Shown one piece after another: positions 1-8,100 of a stretch of DNA of 60,612 nt; within the stretch, counting starts at the first letter, position 1; the number at the start of each line of letters is the position of its first letter. The DNA is taken from positions 1 to 60,612 of the forward strand of contig SVKL01000012.1 in NCBI GenBank assembly GCA_015068495.1, written 5' to 3'. The stretch is from Oscillospiraceae bacterium (GTDB lineage: Bacteria > Bacillota > Clostridia > Oscillospirales > Oscillospiraceae). The notes below the pieces were generated by a model. The model saw nothing but the letters and a program-made list of their open reading frames with translations, had not been told where the DNA came from and ran no database searches. The translations under genes were made by a program, and so were the position numbers.

Positions 1-68
1 CGCGCACGATTGGAAATCGTGTATACCCCAAAAGGGTATCGAGGGTTCAAATCCCTCCTTCTCCGCCA
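1..68 (+). tRNA. tRNA-Ser(GGA), 5' end cut off by the window edge
   Basis: The 3' part of a class II tRNA is visible. The anticodon stem is 5-9 with 17-21, and the loop at 10-16 carries GGA at 12-14. A long variable arm at 22-40 (tatacccc/gggtat) is typical of serine tRNAs. The T arm is 41-57, the 3' acceptor strand 58-64, the discriminator G65 and an encoded CCA at 66-68. The acceptor 5' strand and D arm lie before the window. Confidence 0.93.
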
Positions 69-246
69 TAAAAATAACACCCGTCATTTGATGGGTGTTA
101 TTTTTATTATAGACAGCTGTGTGTGGGATTTGAACAAGTAAATGCAACAGTCCGGTGGACTGTTGCCGGCGACGGCTCGACGGAGCCGAACCTTTATTTT
201 TCGCAAAGCGAAAAATGCAACAAATCCCTCCTTCTCCGCCATAAAA
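48..246 (+). repeat. Hairpin cassette flanked by a 26-bp direct repeat of the tRNA-Ser 3' end
   Basis: Positions 48-73 (T-loop to just past CCA) recur exactly at 221-246. Between them are the terminator at 71-104, an antisense T-arm fragment at 125-135, and three hairpins: 144-153 with 157-166, 173-178 with 183-188, and 196-204 with 208-216. No open reading frame is credible inside. A direct repeat that begins in the T-loop and runs through the tRNA 3' end is what tyrosine-recombinase integration into a tRNA leaves. Here only about 150 bp remain, so this is either a decayed island or a very small non-autonomous element. Confidence 0.7.
71..107 (+). terminator. Terminator after tRNA-Ser(GGA)
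   Basis: aaaataacaccc at 71-82 pairs with gggtgttatttt at 93-104, followed by T-rich sequence. It lies between the two copies of the tRNA 3' end, so it may belong to the inserted cassette rather than the original tRNA gene. Confidence 0.8.
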
Positions 247-273
247 GAGCCACCCGATTGGGTGGCTCTTTTC
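243..273. terminator. Bidirectional terminator between the tRNA region and the sdpI-like gene
   Basis: aaaagagccaccc (243-255) pairs with gggtggctctttt (260-272). The T-run or A-run on each side lets it serve the minus-strand SdpI-like gene, which stops at 275. It may also be the original tRNA-Ser terminator, displaced by the cassette. Confidence 0.8.
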
Positions 274-274
274 T

Positions 275-1366
275 TTATTTTATTTTCTCAGTTAGCGCAT
301 CGTACAACGCCTGTGTTTCATCTGTATCCTTACCTGTTATAACCAGAATATGATCGTCGCTTTTAATCACTACGGCGCTGTCACAACGGTTATAGGCATA
401 CAGCGTATAATTGCCGAACTCCTCATTACGGAAATTACCCAAAGAAAGCCTTGCTGAGCCAAAGCCGTAATTCCGGCTGCCAATTTCAAAATCGTCCCGG
501 AACTCCACAGTGTCAATGAATTCATATCCCACAACAGAAAAGTCTCCATAGGTTGCATCGATTTTCAGGCTATCTTCCGTAAATTCATATTGGATACTTC
601 CCGTAAACATCAAAACTGTTGTGCCAATCAAAATTATGGGTAACACAATGGCGGTAATCCAAATACCAACCTTATCCCCTTTTGTCTTGGGAAGATTTGC
701 ATAAGAGATGCCTTGCGCTTTATGTTTCCGGTAAATGCTATAGGAATAAGCATAAGGAACGATAATCATAGTAAGAATCGTTGCCAAAAGAATACCGAGT
801 CCCCATTTCATTGGCAGAAAAACTGTTGCCAGCATCAGAATACCGCCAGCAACCCAAATACGTCCTGCTAGTCTGTGGGTTTTATTCCAGTTTTCCTCAT
901 TGCAAAGTGTCCATTTGATTTTGATTCCTAAAGTACGGTTTTTCGATATTTTGGGCATATAATTGCCTAGAATAAGGAACAGAACACCAAAAATCACAAA
1001 AAATAACCAGAAGAAATCAGGACCGTCAGCCGCGGTTGACTTATAAATGATACAGTTAATCAGAACCGACAGCATAGGCATAATCCAGAAAACAACGCCC
1101 ATTGCCTTTTGGTTTTTCTCACGATTGTTTTTATCGAAGTAGGTACAAAAAATGCAAATAAAATTGACTGCAAGGAAAATTGCTGGGATCCCGAACACAA
1201 CAAAAGCCTTCCCGCTTGCACCGTCTGCCACACCGTCGGCACCCCAGTGGGTGGTAAAAGAATCGGGCAGCTTATCCCAAAACAGAATACCGTAAAGAAT
1301 AGGCAACAAAGTTACAATGGAACCTAAAATAATCCGCTTTGTATTTTCCTTAAACCATTGTTTCAT
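275..1366 (-). CDS. SdpI/DUF1648 family membrane protein
   Basis: 363-aa multi-pass membrane protein. A DUF1648-like N-terminus (LPDSFTTHWGADGVADG, about residues 33-49) is followed by transmembrane segments. Next come the SdpI-type block with the basic N-R-T-L-G-I-K motif near residue 145, and a C-terminal soluble beta-rich domain from about residue 255. In Bacillus, SdpI gives immunity to the SdpC toxin and sequesters the SdpR repressor at the membrane; most homologues have no known toxin partner. The start codon lies inside the sdpR-like gene (17-bp overlap) with GGGAG upstream, so the two genes are co-transcribed and probably translationally coupled. No sdpC-like toxin gene is nearby, so immunity is not established. 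A general membrane-sensor role is equally possible. Confidence 0.82.
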   Translation of the reverse strand: MKQWFKENTKRIILGSIVTLLPILYGILFWDKLPDSFTTHWGADGVADGASGKAFVVFGIPAIFLAVNFICIFCTYFDKNNREKNQKAMGVVFWIMPMLSVLINCIIYKSTAADGPDFFWLFFVIFGVLFLILGNYMPKISKNRTLGIKIKWTLCNEENWNKTHRLAGRIWVAGGILMLATVFLPMKWGLGILLATILTMIIVPYAYSYSIYRKHKAQGISYANLPKTKGDKVGIWITAIVLPIILIGTTVLMFTGSIQYEFTEDSLKIDATYGDFSVVGYEFIDTVEFRDDFEIGSRNYGFGSARLSLGNFRNEEFGNYTLYAYNRCDSAVVIKSDDHILVITGKDTDETQALYDALTEKIK

Positions 1367-1634
1367 CGTTTTGATCTCCCTTCAAATCCTTAATCCAAAG
1401 CATAATTTCTTCTAAAACAGACACATTCAAATCATAGAAAATAAATTTTCCCTCCCGGGTATCCCGTATCAAGTCGGCATCCTTCAGCACCGACAAATGA
1501 CGGGATATTGACGCATCTGTTACCGGAAAATGATCCGCTATCTCCCCTGCCGACATTCTGCCGCCTTTCAGCAAATTCAGAATCTCTCGCCGGATTGGGT
1601 CAGACAACGCTTTTAGTGTATGCTGCAGTCCCAT
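1350..1634 (-). CDS. ArsR/SdpR family autorepressor
   Basis: 94-aa winged-helix regulator. The core has the ArsR layout: LSDPIRREILNLL (about 8-20), recognition helix region VTDASISRHLSVL (about 39-51), and the beta-wing REGKFIFYDL. No metal-binding Cys cluster of the ELCVC type is seen, so this belongs to the SdpR-like, non-metal branch. A longer reading is open upstream, but ATG at 1634 is chosen because AAAGGAG sits 8 nt before it and the preceding codons cover the promoter and operator. It lies directly upstream of and overlaps the SdpI-like gene, matching the sdpRI arrangement in which SdpR represses its own operon. Confidence 0.88.
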   Translation of the reverse strand: MGLQHTLKALSDPIRREILNLLKGGRMSAGEIADHFPVTDASISRHLSVLKDADLIRDTREGKFIFYDLNVSVLEEIMLWIKDLKGDQNDETMV

Positions 1635-1647
1635 TGTTCTCACTCCT

Positions 1648-1670
1648 TTAACATTTAACCTAATTGTTAA
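1648..1670 (-). promoter_or_regulatory. Probable operator for the SdpR-like repressor
   Basis: A perfect TTAACA (1648-1653) / TGTTAA (1665-1670) inverted repeat with an 11-bp AT-rich spacer. It lies just downstream of the -10 box over the expected transcription start, where repressor binding would block initiation. Confidence 0.6.
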
Positions 1671-1674
1671 TTGT

Positions 1675-1703
1675 AGTATATACCTTCCTATTTGATTTGT
1701 CAA
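1675..1703 (-). promoter_or_regulatory. Sigma-A promoter of the sdpR-sdpI-like operon
   Basis: On the minus strand TTGACA (1698-1703), a 17-bp spacer and TATACT (1675-1680). Confidence 0.8.
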
Positions 1704-1714
1704 GTAAAAAAGCA

Positions 1715-1747
1715 AAAAGACACAGCAAAAATTTTGCTGTGTCTTTT
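1715..1747 (-). terminator. Terminator after pncC
   Basis: aaaagacacagcaaaa (1715-1730) pairs with ttttgctgtgtctttt (1732-1747). It lies directly after the pncC stop codon on the minus strand. Confidence 0.85.
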
Positions 1748-1750
1748 AAG

Positions 1751-2218
1751 TCAGCTGTTATGGTCTAATACGATTTTCAGCGCGGCTGCCACTGCTTGTT
1801 TGCGGATTTCCTCACGGCTTCCTGTAAAGAAGCAAGAAATGCTTTCGGTTACGGAGCTATCGGAATACCCAATATATACCGTACCCACAGGATTTCCGTA
1901 CTCGTCTCCCCCGGGGCCTGCCAAACCTGTAACCGAAACTGCAACATCTGCCTGCAAGGTCTTGCGAGCGCCCAGCGCCATAGCTTCTGCGACCTCGGAA
2001 GATACTGCGCCATAGGTTTTCAGTAGCTGCGCATCTACATTCAGCACCTTTTCTTTCACCCAGTTGGTATAAGAAATGATACCGCCCTTATACACCTCGG
2101 AGCTTCCGGGAATCGCCGTCAGCGCTGCGCCAATACCACCGCCGGTACAGCTTTCTGCTGTTACCAACGTTTTTCCCTCAAGGGCTTTGAGTACATCACA
2201 GGTAAGGTGCATCATCAT
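1751..2218 (-). CDS. pncC: CinA C-terminal domain protein, nicotinamide-nucleotide amidohydrolase
   Basis: 155-aa stand-alone CinA C-terminal domain. The family deamidates nicotinamide mononucleotide to nicotinate mononucleotide in pyridine nucleotide salvage in the cytoplasm. Visible family motifs are VTAESCTGGGIGAALT (residues about 17-32, with the catalytic Ser/Cys region), SYTNWVKEKVLNV and SVTGLAGPGG. The length fits the stand-alone PncC type rather than the roughly 410-aa CinA with a competence domain. Its start (one of three consecutive ATG codons at 2218, 2215 and 2212) lies inside the end of thiI, so it is coupled to thiI. Closed by the terminator at 1715-1747. Confidence 0.92.
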   Translation of the reverse strand: MMMHLTCDVLKALEGKTLVTAESCTGGGIGAALTAIPGSSEVYKGGIISYTNWVKEKVLNVDAQLLKTYGAVSSEVAEAMALGARKTLQADVAVSVTGLAGPGGDEYGNPVGTVYIGYSDSSVTESISCFFTGSREEIRKQAVAAALKIVLDHNS

Positions 2219-3386
2219 ATTTCACCGTAATCTTTTCCACAGTTTCCAGTGCCTGCGCAATCAATGCCTCTCGGTCCAATTTTCTCTCTGCGTTTATCAG
2301 CTGACCGATAGTGGGCTTTGTTTTGGGGTGCTTCGGAGTAAATACCGTACAGCAATCCTCATAGGGCAAAACGGAGGTCTCCATTGTGCCGATTTTGCGG
2401 GCAATGGTAACAATTTCTTCCTTATCCATACCAATCAGCGGCATAAAGACCGGAATATCCACCACAGCGCCGGTAACCTGCATTGCCTGCATTGTCTGGC
2501 TTGCAACCTGACCAAGATTTTCACCGGTAATCAGCGCGCCGCAGCCATCCTCTTTGCCGATACGCTGAGAAATTTCCATCATAAACCGGCGCATAATCAG
2601 CGTGAAGAACTCCTCAGGACAGTTATCCCGAATCGCCTCTTGAATTTGGGTAAAGCCGACAATATTCACAGTCATTCTTCCGCAGTATCTCGTCACCAAT
2701 CGCGCCAGCTCCATCACCTTGTCCTTTGCAAGCTGGGAGGTATAGGGATAGGAGAAGAAGTGTACACATTCCACCTCCACACCCCGTTTGGCCATCATAT
2801 AAGCCGCAACCGGAGAGTCGATGCCGCCACTGAGCAGGCACATTGCCCTTCCGCCAACACCGGTGGGCAAACCGCCTGCGCCGGCTTCAGCCGGGCCGTG
2901 GACATAAGCAGCCAAATCACGCACTTCAACATAGACTGTGTACTCCGGCTTGCGCACATCCACTTTACAGTTGGGATGCGCCTCTGCCAGACGTCCGCCT
3001 ATTTCCTGGGAAATTTCAATGGAATTCAAGGGGAAGCGCTTATCCGAGCGCTTGGATTCCACCTTAAAAGTAGCAGCGCAATCCAAATCGTCGCCTAAGT
3101 ATTCCTCAATGGTGTCGTAAATCTTATCAATGTCCTTTTCGCAGGCGCGGCAACGGCACAGACGTACCAATCCGAAAATAGTGTGGCAGGCATCCCAAGC
3201 GCCATCCACGTCCGCATCATCATCCATCGGCTCTACATAAACTGTAGACTGCATCAAATACACGTCAAAATTGCCGTAGGCCTTCACGCGACGCCGCACA
3301 TTCTGACGTAATTTATCCTCAAACTGGCGTTTATTTGCGCCTTTCAGCACAATTTCACCCAGCTTCAGCAGAAAAATCTCTCTCAA
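2196..3386 (-). CDS. thiI: tRNA 4-thiouridine synthase ThiI
   Basis: 396 aa. It adenylates U8 of tRNA and catalyses sulfur transfer to make 4-thiouridine; in many bacteria it also feeds thiamine thiazole synthesis. Domain order: N-terminal ferredoxin-like region and THUMP domain (about 1-165), then the PP-loop ATP pyrophosphatase with SGGIDSPVAAY (about 185-195) and the downstream GENLGQVASQTMQ block. The C-terminal rhodanese domain of enterobacterial ThiI is absent, as usual in Firmicutes, so sulfur must come through another route. No partner NifS-type desulfurase is in the window. The start is TTG with GAGG 8-9 nt upstream. It lies 18 nt after comM and overlaps pncC by 23 nt. Confidence 0.94.
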   Translation of the reverse strand: MREIFLLKLGEIVLKGANKRQFEDKLRQNVRRRVKAYGNFDVYLMQSTVYVEPMDDDADVDGAWDACHTIFGLVRLCRCRACEKDIDKIYDTIEEYLGDDLDCAATFKVESKRSDKRFPLNSIEISQEIGGRLAEAHPNCKVDVRKPEYTVYVEVRDLAAYVHGPAEAGAGGLPTGVGGRAMCLLSGGIDSPVAAYMMAKRGVEVECVHFFSYPYTSQLAKDKVMELARLVTRYCGRMTVNIVGFTQIQEAIRDNCPEEFFTLIMRRFMMEISQRIGKEDGCGALITGENLGQVASQTMQAMQVTGAVVDIPVFMPLIGMDKEEIVTIARKIGTMETSVLPYEDCCTVFTPKHPKTKPTIGQLINAERKLDREALIAQALETVEKITVKYDDAPYL

Positions 3387-3404
3387 AACGCAATCCTCAC
3401 TTTT

Positions 3405-4913
3405 TTATAGTTCTACTGTTCGATACTGAATGGCTTCCGCAATATGCTCCGCGGAAATCTGCGTGCTGCCTTCAATATCAGCAATTGTTCTTGCCACCTT
3501 TAGAATTCTGTCATAGCTTCTCGCAGTCAAACCAAAGGCATCAAAAGCCTGCTGCATAAGGGTTTCACTAGCCTCATCCAACTTGCAATATGTCCGCAGC
3601 TGCTCAGGACCCATACGGGCATTGCACATTCCGCTAAACTCGCCAAAACGTTTATGCTGACGCTCTCTTGCCCGATTCACACGCTGCTTAATTTCAGCAG
3701 ACGGCTCAGCTTCCTTGCGGCGTCGCAGATCCTCGAAATTCACCGACGGCACTTCGATAATAATATCGATTCTATCCAAAAGCGGGCCTGAAATCCGACT
3801 GCGATAATTGTTTACTGAGGCCTCTGAGCAGGTGCATTTCCCGGAGGGGTCACCGTACCAGCCGCACTTGCAGGGATTCATTGCGCAAACCAGCATAAAT
3901 TCCGCAGGATAGGTCACTGTACCGGAAACCCGGGAAATTGTAACCTGCGCATCCTCCAGCGGCTGCCGCATCATATCCAATGTATCTTTGTGAAACTCCG
4001 GCAATTCATCCAAAAACAGAACGCCCTTATGGGCAAGGGAAATCTCACCCGGTCTGGGATTTGTTCCACCGCCTGCAAGACCTGCATTGGAAACCGTATG
4101 GTGGGGACTGCGGAAAGGCCGCTGCATAACAAGGGGTGATTTTGCAGTTACCAGCCCCATCACGGAATATATCTGCGTCACTTCCAAGGATTCTTCCCAC
4201 GTCATATCCGGCAGGATTGAGGGCAGACGCTTACTGAGCATACTTTTACCGGAGCCCGGAGGCCCAACCAAAAGAATGTTATGGCTGCCGGCAGCTGCCA
4301 CCTCCATAGCCCGTTTCACATTTTCCTGACCCAATACATCCTTGAAGTCTAGAATTGTAGTTTCGCACTTTTCCGGCACCCAAATCGGCTCTTCTTCCAA
4401 GGTTGTCTCACCATTTAAGGCATCCACCAATTCCCGTACGGTATGTACCGGAATGATTGCCGGACCTCTCGCCAAAGTAGCCTCTGCTGCATTTTCAGCC
4501 GGCACATAAATAGTCTCAAAGCCGGCGCGTTTTCCGGCAATTGCCATTGGCAGCACACCGGAAATGGGACGAATTTGACCGTCCAGGCTAACTTCACCCA
4601 AAAAAGCGCTGCTGGATTTCGGTCGCTTTATTGCGCCGCAGGCAGACATAATGCTCAACAGTATCGGTAAATCGTAGTGCGTACCGGCTTTTTTCAAGCT
4701 GGCCGGCGCTAAGTTCACAGTGATGCGGCTGGATGGAAATTTCATTCCGCTGGTTTTCACCGCAGCGCGAACACGCTCCCGCGCCTCTTTCACGGCGGCA
4801 TCCGGCAAACCTACGATATCAAAACCGGGTAAGCCGTTGGAAATATAACATTCCACCGAAATCGGGCTGCCCTGTATTCCGTTGACACCCATGGTGTTGA
4901 CACTGCAAATCAA
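3405..4913 (-). CDS. comM: YifB/ComM family Mg-chelatase-like AAA+ ATPase
   Basis: 502 aa. ComM is a hexameric helicase that promotes branch migration during integration of transforming DNA; outside competent species the role is less clear. Domains: an N-terminal S5/Lon-protease-like fold (about 1-170), the AAA+ core with Walker A GPPGSGKSML and Walker B VLFLDELPEF, a cysteine cluster around CAMNPCKCGWYGDP, and a C-terminal Mg-chelatase domain. The chosen start is TTG at 4913: an AAGGAGGG Shine-Dalgarno ends 6-7 nt before it, whereas the longer open reading would translate through that site. It heads a comM-thiI-pncC operon on the minus strand. Confidence 0.92.
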   Translation of the reverse strand: MICSVNTMGVNGIQGSPISVECYISNGLPGFDIVGLPDAAVKEARERVRAAVKTSGMKFPSSRITVNLAPASLKKAGTHYDLPILLSIMSACGAIKRPKSSSAFLGEVSLDGQIRPISGVLPMAIAGKRAGFETIYVPAENAAEATLARGPAIIPVHTVRELVDALNGETTLEEEPIWVPEKCETTILDFKDVLGQENVKRAMEVAAAGSHNILLVGPPGSGKSMLSKRLPSILPDMTWEESLEVTQIYSVMGLVTAKSPLVMQRPFRSPHHTVSNAGLAGGGTNPRPGEISLAHKGVLFLDELPEFHKDTLDMMRQPLEDAQVTISRVSGTVTYPAEFMLVCAMNPCKCGWYGDPSGKCTCSEASVNNYRSRISGPLLDRIDIIIEVPSVNFEDLRRRKEAEPSAEIKQRVNRARERQHKRFGEFSGMCNARMGPEQLRTYCKLDEASETLMQQAFDAFGLTARSYDRILKVARTIADIEGSTQISAEHIAEAIQYRTVEL

Positions 4914-5058
4914 AAGGAAACCCTCCTTACGCAAACTTTCTTACATCATACCCCATTCCTGCAAAAAACACAATTCTTTTTTTCGGAGTAAATTTACAGA
5001 AGCTAACAAATTATACAAAAATATTTCTTATTTTTTCACAAATATCGCACCTTCTCAC

Positions 5059-5087
5059 TTTACAAATTATTTTTTTAATGGTATGAT
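5059..5087 (+). promoter_or_regulatory. Promoter of the PFOR gene
   Basis: TTTACA (5059-5064), 17-bp spacer, TATGAT (5082-5087), about 40 nt before the start codon. The rest of the 4914-5058 gap is AT-rich, with no other clear element. Confidence 0.7.
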
Positions 5088-5128
5088 ATGTGGGTTAAAA
5101 ATTGATTACTTTTAGGAGGTATTTCATT

Positions 5129-8100
5129 TTGGCAAGAAAATTCAAGACTATGGACGGCAACACTGCTGCTGCCCACGTCAGCTATGCCTTCACAGAGGTT
5201 GCTGGCATCTACCCCATTACCCCCTCCAGCCCCATGGCCGACTATGTTGACCAGTGGTCCGCTGCAGGTCGTAAGAACATTTTTGGCGATACTGTTAAGG
5301 TCGTCGAAATGCAGTCCGAAGCCGGTGCTGCAGGTACCGTTCACGGCTCCTTGGCCGCCGGTGCTCTGACCACCACCTATACCGCTTCTCAGGGTCTGCT
5401 GCTGATGATCCCCAACATGTATAAGATCGCCGGCGAGCTGCTCCCTTCCGTATTCCACGTTTCCGCACGTACTGTCGCTACTCAGGCGCTGAACATCTTC
5501 GGTGACCATTCCGACGTGTACGCCTGCCGTCAGACCGGCTTTGCTATGCTGGCTGAGTCCAATGTGCAGGAAGTTATGGACTTGGGTGCTGTTGCGCACT
5601 TGGCCGCTATCGAGGGCCGTGTTCCCTTCATCAACTTCTTCGACGGTTTCCGTACTTCCCACGAGATTCAGAAGATCGCTATCTGGGACTACGAGGATCT
5701 GAAGGAAATGACCAATATGGAGGCTGTGGCAGAGTTCCGCAAGCACTCTTTGAATCCCGAGCGCCCCGCAATGCGTGGCAGCCACGAAAACGACGACATT
5801 TTCTTCCAGCACCGCGAAGCCTGCAACAAGTACTATACTGCTCTTCCCGCAGTGGTTGAGAAGTATATGGCTAAGGTAAATGAAAAGCTGGGCACCAACT
5901 ACCAACTGTTCAACTACTACGGCGCTGAGGATGCTGACCGCGTCATCATCTGTATGGGTTCTTTCTCCGATGTTGCTGAGGAAGTAATCGACTACCTGAA
6001 CGCTCACGGCGAGAAAGTCGGCCTTGTGAAGGTCCGTCTGTTCCGTCCCTGGAGCGCTGAGCATCTGCTCTCTGCCATTCCCGCAACCGCTAAGAAGATC
6101 GCAGTTCTGGACCGCACCAAGGAGCCCGGCTCTCAGGGTGAGCCTCTGTATCAGGATGTTGTTATGACTTTGGCTAAGGCCGGCAAGAACGACATTACCG
6201 TTATCGGCGGCCGTTACGGTCTAGGTTCCAAGGATACCCACCCCGCATCTGTGTTCGCTGTTTTCGAGGAGCTGGCTAAGGATGCTCCCAAGCACGAGTT
6301 CACTTTGGGCATCGTTGATGACGTAACCAACCTGTCTCTTGAGGAGAAGGTCTCCCCCAACACCGCTGCAGAAGGCACCATTGAGTGCAAGTTCTGGGGT
6401 CTGGGCGGCGACGGCACCGTAGGTGCTAACAAGAACTCCATCAAGATCATCGGTGACCACACCGACAAGTACGTACAGGCATACTTCCAGTACGACTCCA
6501 AGAAGACCGGCGGTGTTACCGTATCCCACCTGCGTTTTGGCGACAAGGCTATCAAGTCCCCCTACTACATCAACAAGGCTGACTTCGTTGCCTGCCATAA
6601 CCCCTCTTACATCACCAAGGGCTTCAAGATTGTTCAGGACGTAAAGCCCGGCGGCGTATTCCTGATCAACTGCCAGTGGAATCTTGAGGAGCTGGAGCAC
6701 CATTTGGATGCCGCTTCCAAGCGCTACATTGCTGAAAATAATATTCAGCTGTACACCATCAACGCTATTGATCTGGCCATTAAGGTCGGTATGGGTAAGC
6801 GTACCAACACCATTCTGCAGTCTGCATTCTTCGCACTGGCAAAGGTTATGCCCAGCGAAGAGGCCATCGGCTACATGAAGGCTGCTGCTGAGGCTTCCTA
6901 CCTGAAGAAGGGCCGCGACGTAGTTGACAAGAACTGGGATGCAATCGATGCCGGCGCTACCGCTTTCGTAAAGATTGACGTTCCCGCTGCTTGGGCTACC
7001 GCTGAGAATACTGCTGTTGAGCAGAAGCTGGAAGGTCCTGCCGCTACTGTTGCCGTTGCTAAGAATATCTTGGCTCCTATGGGCAAGATGAACGGCTACA
7101 GCCTGCCCGTTTCCGCATTTACCGATTTGGAGGACGGTCAGTTCCCCTTGGGCGTTTCCGCTTACGAGAAGCGCGGCGTTGCTGTTACTGTTCCCCACTG
7201 GGATGAGACCAAGTGTATCCAGTGTAACAACTGTGCATATGTCTGTCCCCACGCTACGATCCGTCCCTACGCTTTGACCGAGGCTGAGGCTGCTGCTGCA
7301 CCTGCAGGCACTCGTTTGATCGACGTAAAGGCCGGCAAGGGCAAGGGTGTTTACAAGTACACCATGTCCGTTTCTCCTCTGGATTGTATGGGCTGCGGCG
7401 TCTGTGTTGGCGTATGTCCTGTTGGCGCACTGGCTATGGTTCCTCAGGAGCAAGAGCTGGCTGAGCAGGATGTCTTCAACTATATGGTTTCCAAGGTTGC
7501 TGAAAAGCCTGAGATGCAGGACAACACTGTTAAGGGCAGCCAGTTCCGCAAGCCTCTGCTTGAGTTCTCCGGCTCCTGCGCTGGTTGTGCTGAGACCTCC
7601 TATGCCCGTCTGGTTACCCAGCTGTTCGGTGATCGTATGTACATCTCCAACGCTACCGGCTGTTCCTCCATTTGGGGCGGTCCTGCTGCTACCTCTCCCT
7701 ACACTGTAAACGCTGAGGGTCACGGTCCCGCTTGGTCCAACTCCCTGTTTGAGGACAACGCTGAGCACGGCTTGGGTATGTACACCGCACAGGCTGTTAT
7801 CCGTGAGTCCCTTGCCAACAAGGTTCGCAAGGTAATGGAAGACACCAGCTGTGACGAGCGCAAGGCAGCTTGCCAGGCTTGGCTGGACACCTATAACGAT
7901 GGCGAAGCTAACAAGGCTGCTACCAAGGCTTTGATTGCTAACTTGGAAGCTAAGGTTTGCTGCGACACTGTTGCTGACATTCTGGCTAAGAAGGAATATC
8001 TGTCCAAGAAGTCCATTTGGATCTTCGGTGGCGACGGCTGGGCATACGACATCGGCTTCGGCGGTGTTGACCACGTTTTGGCCTCCAACAAGGACGTAAA

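Noticed and set aside
2076..3098. 340-codon plus-strand frame opposite thiI and pncC
   Set aside because: thiI and pncC are clear full-length matches to their families on the other strand; this frame has no recognisable domain.
5075..6064. 329-codon minus-strand frame at the start of PFOR
   Set aside because: Same codon-bias shadow; it also runs across the PFOR promoter and shows no family motif.
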